NCBI GenBank assembly: GCA_049603835.1
Contig: JBMYSZ010000020.1
Location: 3,165 to 67,164, forward strand
Length of the DNA: 64,000 bases
Origin: Mangrovicoccus sp049603835
Lineage (GTDB): Bacteria; Pseudomonadota; Alphaproteobacteria; Rhodobacterales; Rhodobacteraceae
Reading direction: 5' to 3'
Shown: piece by piece, positions 9,025 to 18,186 of the stretch
How positions within the stretch are numbered: position 1 is the first letter of the stretch
Layout of the letters: each line of letters opens with the position of its first letter
Translations under genes and position numbers: made by a program
The notes under the pieces: generated by a model
Seen by the model: only the letters and a program-made list of their open reading frames with translations
Databases searched by the model: none
What the model was told of the DNA's origin: nothing

Positions 9025-9843
9025 ATGAGCGTTGTAACCTCGCTGCAAAATCTGAAAGACGGGCTGGCCGCCTCGGACCGGATGCCTGTTCTATTTCTGG
9101 GTCATGGCAGCCCGATGAATGCGATCGAAGACACAGTCTATTCCCGTAGTTGGACCGAGCTGGGCGAAAGCCTTCCGCGACCGCAAGCAATCCTAGTTGT
9201 GTCGGCCCATTGGATGAGCCGCGGCGCGGTCTTGGTGAATGTGGCGCAAACACCTGAAACCATTCATGATTTCTATGGCTTCCCGCCCGAGCTTTTCGCC
9301 CAACAATATCCCGCGCCCGGTGCGCCAGAGATGGCCCGCGAGGTGGCAAGTCTTTTGGCCAGCCACAAATCCATGGAAACGGATCGTTGGGGGCTCGATC
9401 ATGGGGCTTGGGCGGTGTTGAAATTCCTCTTCCCGAAGGCGGATGTGCCAGTTTTTCAGCTTTCCATCGACATGACCCGCGATTTGCCCGAACATGTGGC
9501 TATCGGCAAAACCCTGGCCGAGCTGCGCCATCGCGGCGTGCTGATCATCGGATCGGGAAATATCGTTCATAATCTGGCGGCGATGGATTTCCACGCCAAG
9601 CCTTATGATTGGGCGATTGAATTCGACCAAATCTTCGCCGAGCGCCTGGCCGATGGCGATCTGACCGCGATTTCCGACCGCAAAGCGCTTGGCCGACTTC
9701 TCGACGCGGCCCATCCCTCGCTAGAACATTACTTGCCCGCCCTCACCATCGCGGGGGCGGCGGATCCCAGAGACAGCCTGCTCTTTATGACCGAAAGCAT
9801 TGATATTGCGTCGGTTTCCATGCGCAGCTTCATCTATTACTAA
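9025..9843 (+). CDS. ygiD: YgiD-like extradiol dioxygenase (4,5-DOPA dioxygenase family)
   Basis: A 272-residue protein starting at the ATG at 9025 (MSVVTSLQNLKDG), after GAAAGGGATC. It has the class III extradiol LigB-type layout: FLGHGSPMNAI at about residues 28-38 with a metal-ligand histidine, VVSAHW at about 62-67 with a second histidine, LDHGAWAVL, and GSGNIVHN in the C-terminal half. These enzymes cleave the ring of catechols using a non-haem metal. E. coli YgiD acts on DOPA. It lies 70 bp after doxX and 9 bp before the glutathione transferase gene, fitting catechol and quinone disposal. Confidence 0.85.
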   Translation: MSVVTSLQNLKDGLAASDRMPVLFLGHGSPMNAIEDTVYSRSWTELGESLPRPQAILVVSAHWMSRGAVLVNVAQTPETIHDFYGFPPELFAQQYPAPGAPEMAREVASLLASHKSMETDRWGLDHGAWAVLKFLFPKADVPVFQLSIDMTRDLPEHVAIGKTLAELRHRGVLIIGSGNIVHNLAAMDFHAKPYDWAIEFDQIFAERLADGDLTAISDRKALGRLLDAAHPSLEHYLPALTIAGAADPRDSLLFMTESIDIASVSMRSFIYY

Positions 9844-9852
9844 GGAAAACCC

Positions 9853-10812
9853 ATGCTCGTAGATGGTAAATGGACCAAAGATTGGAACCCAGTGCAGAAG
9901 GCCGATAAAGATGGCCGTTTTGTGCGGCAGGTCTCTAGCTTTCGCAATTGGATAACCCCTGATGGCAGTGCTGGTCCGACCGGCGAGGCAGGTTTTCCTG
10001 CCGAAGCCGGGCGCTATCGGCTTTATGTGGCTTATATTTGTCCTTGGGCTTCGCGAACGCTGATGGCCCGCAAGCTCAAAGGGCTCGAAGATCTGATCCC
10101 GATCACCGTGGTTAACCCCACCCTCACCGATCAAGGCTGGCGCTTTGGTGGCTATGAAAACGCGGATGAAGACCCGCTATTTGGCGCGCAATACATGCAT
10201 GAAATTTACACCCAGGCCGATCCGCATTTCACCGGTCGCGCGACCGTGCCTGTGCTTTGGGACATGCAGCACAATGTGATGGTTAACAATGAAAGCGCCG
10301 ACATCATGCGGATGTTCGACACTGCTTTTGAGCAGCTAGTTCCTTCGAATCTAAGACTATATCCTACTGATTTAGCTGCGGAAATTGATGCCCTGAACCC
10401 ACGGATCTATGACGCGTTGAATAATGGTGTTTATAAATCCGGTTTTGCCTCCAGCCAAACTGCCTATGACGAGGCCGTCGAAGGCGTCTTCGCAATGCTT
10501 GATGAGCTGGAAGCGCGGTTAAGCGGCGATTACCTGTTTGGAGATCGCTTCACCGAAGCCGATATCCGGTTATTTGTGACGCTGATCCGGTTTGATGCGG
10601 CTTATCACGGCTTGTTCAAAACGAATAAGCGCCAAATCTTCGACTATCCAAATCTGCAAGCCTATCTTGAGCGGATTTATCTTCTGCCGGGTATCGCGGA
10701 AACGGTGAATATGGACCATATCACGCGGGGTTATTACTCGATCACCGCGCTTAATCCGACCGGTATTCGCCCAGCTGGTCCGGCCCATATCGAAAAACTT
10801 GTAGCCGCCTAG
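9853..10812 (+). CDS. yqjG: Glutathionyl-hydroquinone reductase (YqjG/ECM4 family)
   Basis: A 319-residue xi-class glutathione transferase. The thioredoxin-like N-terminal domain carries the catalytic cysteine in YICPWASRTLMARKLKG at about 60-76, and WRFGGY matches the family substrate-site region. The C-terminal domain is helical, with ADIRLFVTLIRFDAAY and a conserved NTDHI-like segment replaced here by NMDHITRGYY. Family enzymes reduce glutathionyl-hydroquinones to hydroquinones and glutathione, recycling adducts formed when quinones react with glutathione. Its place after ygiD and doxX supports a quinone-detoxification unit. Confidence 0.9.
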   Translation: MLVDGKWTKDWNPVQKADKDGRFVRQVSSFRNWITPDGSAGPTGEAGFPAEAGRYRLYVAYICPWASRTLMARKLKGLEDLIPITVVNPTLTDQGWRFGGYENADEDPLFGAQYMHEIYTQADPHFTGRATVPVLWDMQHNVMVNNESADIMRMFDTAFEQLVPSNLRLYPTDLAAEIDALNPRIYDALNNGVYKSGFASSQTAYDEAVEGVFAMLDELEARLSGDYLFGDRFTEADIRLFVTLIRFDAAYHGLFKTNKRQIFDYPNLQAYLERIYLLPGIAETVNMDHITRGYYSITALNPTGIRPAGPAHIEKLVAA

Positions 10813-10827
10813 AGCCCAGAACCAACG

Positions 10828-10853
10828 GGGCCGCCGTGAGTCTGCGGCGGTCC
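10828..10853 (+). terminator. Hairpin after yqjG, possible terminator
   Basis: GGGCCGCCG and CGGCGGTCC form a 9-bp stem with one G-U pair and an 8-bp loop, 15 bp after the yqjG stop. The T-tract is poor (TTAACC). The remaining intergenic sequence to 11089 is AT-rich upstream of the MarR gene; I see no gene or RNA there. Confidence 0.5.
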
Positions 10854-11089
10854 TTAACCAATAGTTAACATAAGTCGCATTCAAACGCGCAAGCTGAGCT
10901 TAAAGAGATGCGAAACCTTCTTCATATTTCTGCCTATTCCAGGGGATGATCTAGTGGTTACGCACCATTGCGGCAAAAAATTATGCCTTTCGCGTCTAAT
11001 TAATTAATATTTCCAAATGAAACATTGCCGCAGATGCCAAAGCCCCACTATAGATATACAAAACACGATACAAAGTTCGGGGGGAATCG

Positions 11090-11644
11090 ATGGACCAAAC
11101 GCCAATGCGCTCATCAAATGGGGTCGGGGGACCTGATGGCGATATTCGCGATCTATTTTCGTATAACCTTCAGCGGCTTGCGGGATTGTCTTCGCGGATT
11201 GCGCAAATTGCAATAAAACCGGAATTTGGCTTAGGGTCGCATGACTGGCGGGCGCTAGCAGTTCTCGATTACCTGGGGGCCGCGCCCTTGCAGGTTTTGG
11301 CCCAGCGCGCCGGGGTACAAAAAAGCCAAATGAGCCGCACAGTCACTGCCTTGGAAGACCAAGGATATATCTTGCGTCAGGATAATCCGCGCGACCGCCG
11401 GAGCCCATCTTTGGCCCTGACCGAAAAAGGTCGAAACGTTACTCAAAAAATTCTGGCAGCTTCTCAGCAACGAAACGAAGAAATGCTTGCAAATCTATCG
11501 GAAGAAGAGCGTTTCCAGCTCATGGCACTGATTGAAAAAGTGGCGATCGGATCCTTCGACTTGCTCAACAGCCTCAAGGGCAAAGAGGAATCCCCGGAAT
11601 CCGTGCCGGAACCAGCGTCAATTTTTGATACCGAACGGATGTAA
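11090..11644 (+). CDS. MarR-family transcriptional regulator
   Basis: A 184-residue MarR-type winged-helix protein. The HTH covers APLQVLAQRAGVQKSQMSRTV at about 66-86 and the wing motif DNPRDRRSPSLALTEKGR at about 98-115. A GGGGGAAT segment 4-5 bases upstream supports the ATG at 11090. The C-terminus from about 165 is low-complexity (ESPESVPEPAS). It precedes a TauE/SafE permease on the same strand with a 103-bp gap and might control it. The ligand is unknown; family members usually sense small phenolic compounds or oxidants. Confidence 0.88.
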   Translation: MDQTPMRSSNGVGGPDGDIRDLFSYNLQRLAGLSSRIAQIAIKPEFGLGSHDWRALAVLDYLGAAPLQVLAQRAGVQKSQMSRTVTALEDQGYILRQDNPRDRRSPSLALTEKGRNVTQKILAASQQRNEEMLANLSEEERFQLMALIEKVAIGSFDLLNSLKGKEESPESVPEPASIFDTERM

Positions 11645-11747
11645 CCGCGCCAGGGCCTAAAGTAACGGCTGCCCCGTAGACAATAACAACAAATCCACTT
11701 AACCGAGTCTCATGGTGCGAATTGCCATGATCGACTTGGTTGTGTGA

Positions 11748-12494
11748 ATGCCTACGGAACTTCTTATCCTATCTCTTGCCGCCTTTATCGTCGGAATGTC
11801 CAAAGGCGGCTTGACCGCCGCCGGAGCTTTGGCCGTTCCCCTTTTGTCAATTTGGATGGACCCGCTTATGGCGGCCGGTACATTGCTGCCGGTTTATATC
11901 GCAAGCGATTTGGTTGGCATTTATATTTATCGCCGTGGCGCCTCTTGGCCAAATGTTAAAATTTTGGTTTTTGGAGCCGCTTTGGGGATCGCAATTGCGG
12001 TTGTCGCAGCGCCCTACCTTCCGCGCGAGGTGATAACGCTTTTCACAGGATTAATTGGACTAAGTTATTGCTCTCATGCTGCAATTCAAGTCTGGCGGAA
12101 AAAAACGCAGTCGGCAGAATTTCGATCTGCCCCAGGAATAATTTGGGGGGCGCTTGTGGGGCTGACCAGCTTCATTTCTCATAATGGAGCACCGCCATTT
12201 CATGCTTTCGTCATGCCACAGCGTCTGTCGAATTTAGCCTTTGCCGCAACAGCCACATGGACTTTCACTGCCGTCAATCTGATCAAACTTCCCGCTTATG
12301 CCGGTGTCGGTTTGGGTGAGGCATTGCGCCATCCCAAACTACCAATCCTTATCAGCATCGCCATTATCGGCGCCTTTTGCGGAAGATTTCTTGTCGGATG
12401 GTTACCGCCAAGAATTTATATGATGATCATACAGACCCTGTTATTCTTGGTTTCAAATTATCTTTGCGTCATCAGTGTGATCGCGCTGGTCTAA
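11748..12494 (+). CDS. TauE/SafE-family permease
   Basis: A 248-residue protein with about seven to eight hydrophobic segments. The N-terminal SKGGLTAAGALAVPLLS and the mid-protein FISHNGAPPFHAFVMPQRL match the two repeated motifs of TauE/SafE (former DUF81) anion exporters. Family members export sulfite, sulfoacetate or other organosulfur compounds across the inner membrane. No substrate is assigned; nearby sqd genes and an SLC13 transporter also handle sulfur or anions, but no link is shown. It converges on the chemoreceptor gene with a 4-bp overlap. Confidence 0.87.
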   Translation: MPTELLILSLAAFIVGMSKGGLTAAGALAVPLLSIWMDPLMAAGTLLPVYIASDLVGIYIYRRGASWPNVKILVFGAALGIAIAVVAAPYLPREVITLFTGLIGLSYCSHAAIQVWRKKTQSAEFRSAPGIIWGALVGLTSFISHNGAPPFHAFVMPQRLSNLAFAATATWTFTAVNLIKLPAYAGVGLGEALRHPKLPILISIAIIGAFCGRFLVGWLPPRIYMMIIQTLLFLVSNYLCVISVIALV

Positions 12495-14986
12495 GCGACA
12501 CGCTTTTGCGGCATTGCAGAACTGCTTCCCTCTAAGGTGAAAAGACCAACCAATTCCTCTAAACGGTGCCCACCTTTGGCTAAATCATCCATGATATCAG
12601 CATTGTTATGGGCCAATTGAGCATTTGCCTGAGTTGTCTGGTCGATTAGCCCCATGGCCCGGGACAAATCTGCAACCCCAAGCGCTTGTTCCCGTCCCGA
12701 AGACGCAACAGCTTCGACCAAAGCCGTCACCTCATCAATCCGGCTGCGCATCTGATCCAATGCATCACCCGTTTCACGCACTTTCTGTGAACTCGACGTT
12801 ACTTCCTGCACATTCCGACTGATCAGCTCGCCGATTTGTTTTGACGCATCCGCGCAGCGGCTGGCCAAGCTGCGGACTTCGGTCGCCACGACAGAAAAGC
12901 CTTTGCCCGCCTCCCCTGCTCTTGCCGCTTCAACACTCGCATTCAAAGCCAATAGATTGGTTTGAAACGCGATTTCTTCGATCACAGAAACGATTTTCGA
13001 CATTTCATCACTGGCGGACTCGATCTGGCTGATGGCGCTAATCGCTTCCCCTGCGATAGTGACGCCGCTGCTCGTCTGCTCACGCAGACTTTGCGCCAGA
13101 TCGCGGCATTTTTCCAGATTTCCAGAATTGCTTTCGACCGCTTGCGTCAATTGTTCCGTCGCCGCTGCCGACTCCTCAACCGTAGCGGCCTGTTGTTCAG
13201 TTCGTGACTGCAAATCTGTCGTTCCATCCCGCATTCGGTCAGATGCCTGAACAATGGTTGAGGCTTGGGACTCGATTTCAGAAATCACCTGAGTTAACCG
13301 ATCCAAAGTGCCATCCAGCGCCATTTGGATTTCCGCATAAGCGCCCTCAAACCGCCCTTCCATGCGTTGACGGACATCCCCTTCAGACAAGGCCAGCAAA
13401 CTCGTGCGAATTTGGTCCATGCCTTCTTGAGCCGAGGCCGCAATCTGGTTTACCCCCTGAGCCAATTCTTTGATTACACCTTCTTTATCGGCCAAATCCA
13501 ATCGTTTTTGGAAATCTCCACGGGAAAAAGCCTGAACCACTAACGACATATCCTGCACCGCACGAGCTTGCTCCTGGGCTAAGGCCTCCGCATCGGCCTT
13601 GGCCGCACGATCCTTGGCGCGTTGTTCATTCACGACCGCTTCAACCCGGTCCAAAATTGCATTGGTCCCCTCGGCTAAAGTCTTTACAGCCCCTTCGAAA
13701 TTGCCTAAGCGCATGCGCACGGATAAGTCGCCCTGCTCTACCGCATCCGAAACGCGGCGCGATGCTTTTGCCGCATCGGCCAAATCCTCTGCCTCCTTCG
13801 CCAAACTCGCCAATTTTTCCTGTTCGCGAGTTTGGAATGCAACCAAAGCCCCGGAAATCGCGCGCATTTCCGCCAATTCCCCTTCAGGGATATCGCTATC
13901 AATATCGCCTTCTGCCAATGACTGAACCCGGTTGATCATTTCGCGCAATTCACGACGCACATGAGTGATCACAAGCGCACTCACCGCGGCAGTTGATCCC
14001 AAAATCGCCAGTAGAAAGCCTAGATTATACCAAATCGCGGCACCAGCTCCCTCGACGGCTAAGTCCATAAAGCGCTGAATTTCAGCCCCGCTCGCCTCTT
14101 CTACGCCTTTGATCAGGTTGATTTTTGCGGTGATCGCATCAAACCAAGCGCCGGCTTCTATTTCCTCGGTGGCTACCGGATCGCCGGAGAGGGCAATTTT
14201 TCGGTATTTTGCCACTTCTTGGCTCGCGGGATCGGCCCGCATATCGGCCAGAACTACGGCCAATTCAGGCCCACCCGCCAGGGAAAAGGCGTCGAATAAT
14301 GTATCTTGGGTGGATACAAGCTCTGCAAATTTCGCGGCAACTTTTGCCGGGAAGGCACCATCAGCGGCAAAACCCGCAGCCCCTGTCGCGCGCTCTAACC
14401 CAGCCAGATCCTTACCTGCCAGCAAAATTGAATGACGCAAAACCGCACCGCTCGCAGCCGAATCACTGATCCGATCCGCCAGGCGCGGCACTAGAGAAAT
14501 CATCGCATTATTGAGTGCCGTCAGTTGACCAACCGCTTCAAGCCGCGCGATTGTTTGCAAATCTATTTGAGTTCGCAGGCCCTCTAAGCCGTCCAAAGCT
14601 CGCTGTGCCGCATCGATCGCCAAGCGAAACTCGGGGTTTTTGACCCGCCCCTGGGCCAGATCAAGTTCACGGCGCATTGCCGTGACTTGTTCATCCACAA
14701 CCTTGCGCTGATCGGTCAATCTATCCTTAAATTTCATGCCTTTACTGGCCAAAAATCCGGAACTTGCGCCGCGTTCTTTTTGCACCTCATGGATCAGATC
14801 GCCGACCTGGACAGCCCGAGAGGATAACCCCTGATTGACCTCAACCGCATGTTTTGCTTGCCAGTTTCCCCAAATCTGCTGGGCCGCAAAAACCAATGTT
14901 CCCACAGTGGCCAGCGCCCCAATCAAGAGCATAATAAAGGTGAGCTGCCTATTTTTGAATACAAATGCCACCGGGACCCATCCCAT
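12491..14986 (-). CDS. Methyl-accepting chemotaxis protein with NIT sensory domain
   Basis: An 831-residue chemoreceptor. After TM1 (about 16-36) the periplasmic region has the NIT motif EVQKERGASSGFLASKG at about 69-85, a family proposed to sense nitrate and nitrite. TM2 at about 322-344 is followed by HAMP segments; the EGDIDSDIPEGELAEM and later EGDVRQRMEG pieces suggest repeated HAMP units. The signalling hairpin tip EEIAFQTNLLALNASVEAARAG lies at about 665-686. The ligand is predicted only from the domain. No che genes are in the window, so it must act with a chemotaxis system encoded elsewhere. Confidence 0.9.
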   Translation of the reverse strand: MGWVPVAFVFKNRQLTFIMLLIGALATVGTLVFAAQQIWGNWQAKHAVEVNQGLSSRAVQVGDLIHEVQKERGASSGFLASKGMKFKDRLTDQRKVVDEQVTAMRRELDLAQGRVKNPEFRLAIDAAQRALDGLEGLRTQIDLQTIARLEAVGQLTALNNAMISLVPRLADRISDSAASGAVLRHSILLAGKDLAGLERATGAAGFAADGAFPAKVAAKFAELVSTQDTLFDAFSLAGGPELAVVLADMRADPASQEVAKYRKIALSGDPVATEEIEAGAWFDAITAKINLIKGVEEASGAEIQRFMDLAVEGAGAAIWYNLGFLLAILGSTAAVSALVITHVRRELREMINRVQSLAEGDIDSDIPEGELAEMRAISGALVAFQTREQEKLASLAKEAEDLADAAKASRRVSDAVEQGDLSVRMRLGNFEGAVKTLAEGTNAILDRVEAVVNEQRAKDRAAKADAEALAQEQARAVQDMSLVVQAFSRGDFQKRLDLADKEGVIKELAQGVNQIAASAQEGMDQIRTSLLALSEGDVRQRMEGRFEGAYAEIQMALDGTLDRLTQVISEIESQASTIVQASDRMRDGTTDLQSRTEQQAATVEESAAATEQLTQAVESNSGNLEKCRDLAQSLREQTSSGVTIAGEAISAISQIESASDEMSKIVSVIEEIAFQTNLLALNASVEAARAGEAGKGFSVVATEVRSLASRCADASKQIGELISRNVQEVTSSSQKVRETGDALDQMRSRIDEVTALVEAVASSGREQALGVADLSRAMGLIDQTTQANAQLAHNNADIMDDLAKGGHRLEELVGLFTLEGSSSAMPQKRVA

Positions 14987-15205
14987 ATAGACCCAAAACT
15001 GATAAGCCTAGCAAAACGGCAAAACCTAAATACCATGTTACGTCTCAACCAAAATTACCGCTGATTGTATCTAATAGTCCCGGGAGGTTCGGCAAAGATT
15101 CGCCACCCAATCACAAGATTAGCCCGCCGCCCCAATGCGTCGCGTTGCATGCAGAAAATTGGTTGGTCAAAAGACCCCAACGACAGCAAAAAACGGAAGA
15201 AAATC

Positions 15206-16426
15206 ATGCGTATTGCGGTTCTAGGCGGCGACGGTTTTGTCGGATGGCCAACGGCACTTCACCTGTCCAATCTTGGTCATGAGGTGCATATTCTCGACAA
15301 TCTATCCCGTCGTTGGATCGATGCCGAGCTGGGGGTCCAATCCCTGACCCCGATGGACAGTATCCAAGAGCGGTGCCGGGTCTGGAATGACGTGTCGGGC
15401 AATGAGATCAATTTCCATCGCATCGACCTTGCCAAGGAATATAGCCTTCTGAAAACTTGGCTGGCAGATATGCGCCCCGATGCGGTGATCCATTTCGCCG
15501 AGCAGCGCGCCGCACCCTATTCAATGAAGTCGGATCGGCACAAAGTTTACACTGTCGATAACAATGTGAATGCCACCCATAACCTGTTGACAGCCCTGGT
15601 AGAAACCGGGATTGACGCGCATCTTGTACATCTTGGGACCATGGGTGTTTACGGCTATTCCAGCGTAGGCGCGGCGATCCCCGAAGGCTATCTTGACGTA
15701 GAGATCACCAATCTCGAAGGCGAGAAAAAAGAGATGGAGATCCTCTATCCGACACGCCCAGGCTCGGTCTATCACATGACCAAATCGCTTGATCAGATTT
15801 TATTCCAATTTTACGCACAAAATGATGGGCTACGGATCACCGATTTGCACCAAGGAATCGTTTGGGGCACCCATACGGACCAAACCCGGCGGCATGAGCA
15901 GCTGATCAACCGTTTTGACTATGACGGCGATTATGGCACTGTTCTTAATCGCTTTTTGATCCAGGCCGCGATTGGTTATCCGCTTACCGTCCATGGTACT
16001 GGCGGCCAGACCCGCGCCTTTATCCATCTGCAAGACTGTGTGCGCTGCATTGAACTGGCGCTTGGCGATGCCCCAGCGGCAGGAGAGCGGGTGCGGATCT
16101 TCAACCAGATGACCGAAACTCACCGGGTTCGCGATCTAGCTGAAAAAATCGCCACGATGACCGGGGCGGAAGTCGCCTATTTGCCAAATCCGCGCAAAGA
16201 AGCCCCGGAAAATGACTTGATCGTGAAAAATGATCAATTCCTGGCGCTTGGACTTAATCCGATCACCCTTGCAGATGGTCTTTTGTCAGAAGTGGTTGAT
16301 GTTGCGAAAAAATACGCCCATCGCGTGGATCGCAAGCGGGTACCGGCTGTTTCAGCCTGGACCAAGGATATCGCGCAGCGCGTTGAAACAGATCCGGAAG
16401 GGAAGCGGCTCAAATCCGTTTCGTGA
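15206..16426 (+). CDS. sqdB: UDP-sulfoquinovose synthase
   Basis: A 406-residue member of the extended SDR family. The ATG at 15206 (MRIAVLGGDGFVGWPTALHL) follows GGAAGAAAA and gives the glycine-rich NAD site at the N-terminus; the open frame from 15065 adds unrelated sequence. The segments DLAKEY, HFAEQRAAPYSM, YHMTKSLDQ (catalytic Tyr-x3-Lys) and DYDGDYGTVLNRFL are typical of SqdB, which adds sulfite to UDP-glucose to give the head-group donor of sulfoquinovosyl diacylglycerol. It heads the sqdB-sqdD-sqdC operon as in Rhodobacter sphaeroides. Confidence 0.95.
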   Translation: MRIAVLGGDGFVGWPTALHLSNLGHEVHILDNLSRRWIDAELGVQSLTPMDSIQERCRVWNDVSGNEINFHRIDLAKEYSLLKTWLADMRPDAVIHFAEQRAAPYSMKSDRHKVYTVDNNVNATHNLLTALVETGIDAHLVHLGTMGVYGYSSVGAAIPEGYLDVEITNLEGEKKEMEILYPTRPGSVYHMTKSLDQILFQFYAQNDGLRITDLHQGIVWGTHTDQTRRHEQLINRFDYDGDYGTVLNRFLIQAAIGYPLTVHGTGGQTRAFIHLQDCVRCIELALGDAPAAGERVRIFNQMTETHRVRDLAEKIATMTGAEVAYLPNPRKEAPENDLIVKNDQFLALGLNPITLADGLLSEVVDVAKKYAHRVDRKRVPAVSAWTKDIAQRVETDPEGKRLKSVS

Positions 16427-16429
16427 TTT

Positions 16430-17269
16430 ATGCAGCAATTACAAGCAAATGGGCCGGCGCAAAACAGGGCGGCCTATGTTACCTTGGTTTCCAATGATAA
16501 CTATATCGGCGGTGCAGAGGCCTTAATCCGCTCCCTGAAGCTTTCGGGCACGGCGGCGGATCTGGTGGTTATGTTCACAGGCGGGGTTGATCAATCCCGC
16601 CTGACCCGTTTGGAAAGCTTAGGGGCCCGGCTGATCCTCACCGATTTGCTGGATACAAGCGACACGTTCAACGCCGCCCATAGCCGTGATCGGATCCATG
16701 GGGATGCGCCTTTTACCAAAGGGGAGAAGCCTAAGTTCCACACACCACTCGATAATTTCGCGAAACTCCGGCTGTGGCAGCTGACCGAATATCGCGATGC
16801 GGTGTTCATCGATGCTGATGCATTAGTGCTGCAAAATATCGATAAACTCTTCACTTATCCGGAATTCTGCGCCGCGCCGAATGTGTATGAAAGCCTGCAG
16901 GATTTCCACCGGATGAATTCCGGGGTGTTCACAGCCAAGCCATCTGACGTCACATTTGAGCGCATGATGACCGCGCTTGACCGTCCCGGCCTGTTTTGGC
17001 GGCGCACGGATCAGACCTTTCTCAATCAGTTTTTCCCTGATTGGCATGGTCTACCGGTTTTCTATAATATGCTGCAATATGTGTGGCTTAACATGCCTGA
17101 GCTTTGGGCTTGGCGGGAAATCCGGGTGCTGCATTACCAATATGAAAAGCCCTGGCAGACCGATCATCCAAAGGCCGAGCAGCTGAAACCGCTGATCGAT
17201 TTATGGCAGGCCTATCATGGTGACGGGCCGGTGCCAGTGCTGAGCGAGCTCAAAAACCCATGCGACTAG
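16430..17269 (+). CDS. sqdD: SqdD, glycogenin-like GT8 glycosyltransferase of sulfolipid synthesis
   Basis: A 279-residue glycosyltransferase family 8 protein. YVTLVSNDNYIGGAEALIRSL at the start, FIDADALVLQNID (DxD) at about 125-137 and the NSGVFTAKPS segment are typical of glycogenin-like enzymes. It starts 3 bp after sqdB. In R. sphaeroides SqdD occupies the same position and is the proposed sulfoquinovosyltransferase moving the sugar to diacylglycerol. The C-terminal EIRVLHYQYEKPWQTDHP contains the conserved histidine. No signal peptide or TM segment is visible, so membrane association would be peripheral. Confidence 0.9.
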   Translation: MQQLQANGPAQNRAAYVTLVSNDNYIGGAEALIRSLKLSGTAADLVVMFTGGVDQSRLTRLESLGARLILTDLLDTSDTFNAAHSRDRIHGDAPFTKGEKPKFHTPLDNFAKLRLWQLTEYRDAVFIDADALVLQNIDKLFTYPEFCAAPNVYESLQDFHRMNSGVFTAKPSDVTFERMMTALDRPGLFWRRTDQTFLNQFFPDWHGLPVFYNMLQYVWLNMPELWAWREIRVLHYQYEKPWQTDHPKAEQLKPLIDLWQAYHGDGPVPVLSELKNPCD

Positions 17270-18150
17270 CCATTACCGGCGGCACGGGCTTGGTGGGACG
17301 GTTCTTGGTGCAAGAGGCGCTGGCAGCGGGGGACGATGTTACCCTGCTCAGCCGCCGCGCGCCGGAGCCTGGATTTTTCGCCGGCCCCGTAGCGCATCTG
17401 CTTTATAGCCTGACCGCCCCTGCCCCGATGCTGCACGAGTTTGACGCGCTAATCCATTGTTCTTTCGATCATATTCCAGGGCGTTATCGAGGCGGCGAAG
17501 GGGATGATCCCGAAGGTTTCCGCCGCGCTAATCTAGAAGGGAGCCTCACCCTAATCCGCGCCGCCGAAGCGGCGGGGGTGACGCGCTTTGTCTTTCTCTC
17601 TTCCCGTGCGGTCTATGGCCGCCAGCCTCCCGGCGCGCGGCTGCAGGAGGACACGCCTTGCCATCCCAATACGCTTTATGGCGAGGTCAAATTAGCGATT
17701 GAGCAAGCGCTTGCCGCCAGTGCGCTGCAAAGCCTATCGATCCGCGCCACGGGGGTCTATGGTCCGCCAGGCCCTGGCCAAACCCATAAATGGCAAAGCC
17801 TTTTCAATGACTTCGAAGCAGGCGCAGAGATCGCGCCGCGCCTGGGTTCAGAACTCCATGGCGCGGATTTGGCCCAAGCTTGCCGCCTCGCCCTTCGCGG
17901 CGCGCTTGATGATTGGGCGCATGTGAATGCCTCTGACCTATTGCTGGACCGACGGGATCTTTTGGCGCAATGGGCCAGCCTCACCAACCAAAAACACCCC
18001 CTGCCCCCCGCCGCAGACCCCTGCGAATTCAATGAGATGGACTGTTCTCGCCTTCTGGCAGCGGGCTGGCAGCCTCAGGGGCAAGCTGGGTTGGGTCAAA
18101 CTCTTCGGGATATGGCTCGGACGAAATTGGCTCCTCCGCCACCAAAATAA
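17260..18150 (+). CDS. sqdC: SqdC, NAD-dependent epimerase/reductase of the sulfolipid operon
   Basis: A 296-residue extended SDR protein. MRLAITGGTGLVGRFLVQEAL gives the NAD-binding site and YGEVKLAIEQALAAS holds the Tyr-x3-Lys pair at about 141-145. It overlaps sqdD by 10 bp, so coupling is likely. In R. sphaeroides the third gene of sqdBDC encodes a small reductase-like protein that affects sulfolipid formation, though its exact step is unclear. Position supports this name more than sequence does. It converges on the AraC regulator gene with 36 bp between stops. Confidence 0.8.
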   Translation: MRLAITGGTGLVGRFLVQEALAAGDDVTLLSRRAPEPGFFAGPVAHLLYSLTAPAPMLHEFDALIHCSFDHIPGRYRGGEGDDPEGFRRANLEGSLTLIRAAEAAGVTRFVFLSSRAVYGRQPPGARLQEDTPCHPNTLYGEVKLAIEQALAASALQSLSIRATGVYGPPGPGQTHKWQSLFNDFEAGAEIAPRLGSELHGADLAQACRLALRGALDDWAHVNASDLLLDRRDLLAQWASLTNQKHPLPPAADPCEFNEMDCSRLLAAGWQPQGQAGLGQTLRDMARTKLAPPPPK

Positions 18151-18186
18151 CCTCGGCGGCTTTCCCAGCTGGCCTCTGTTTGCGCG

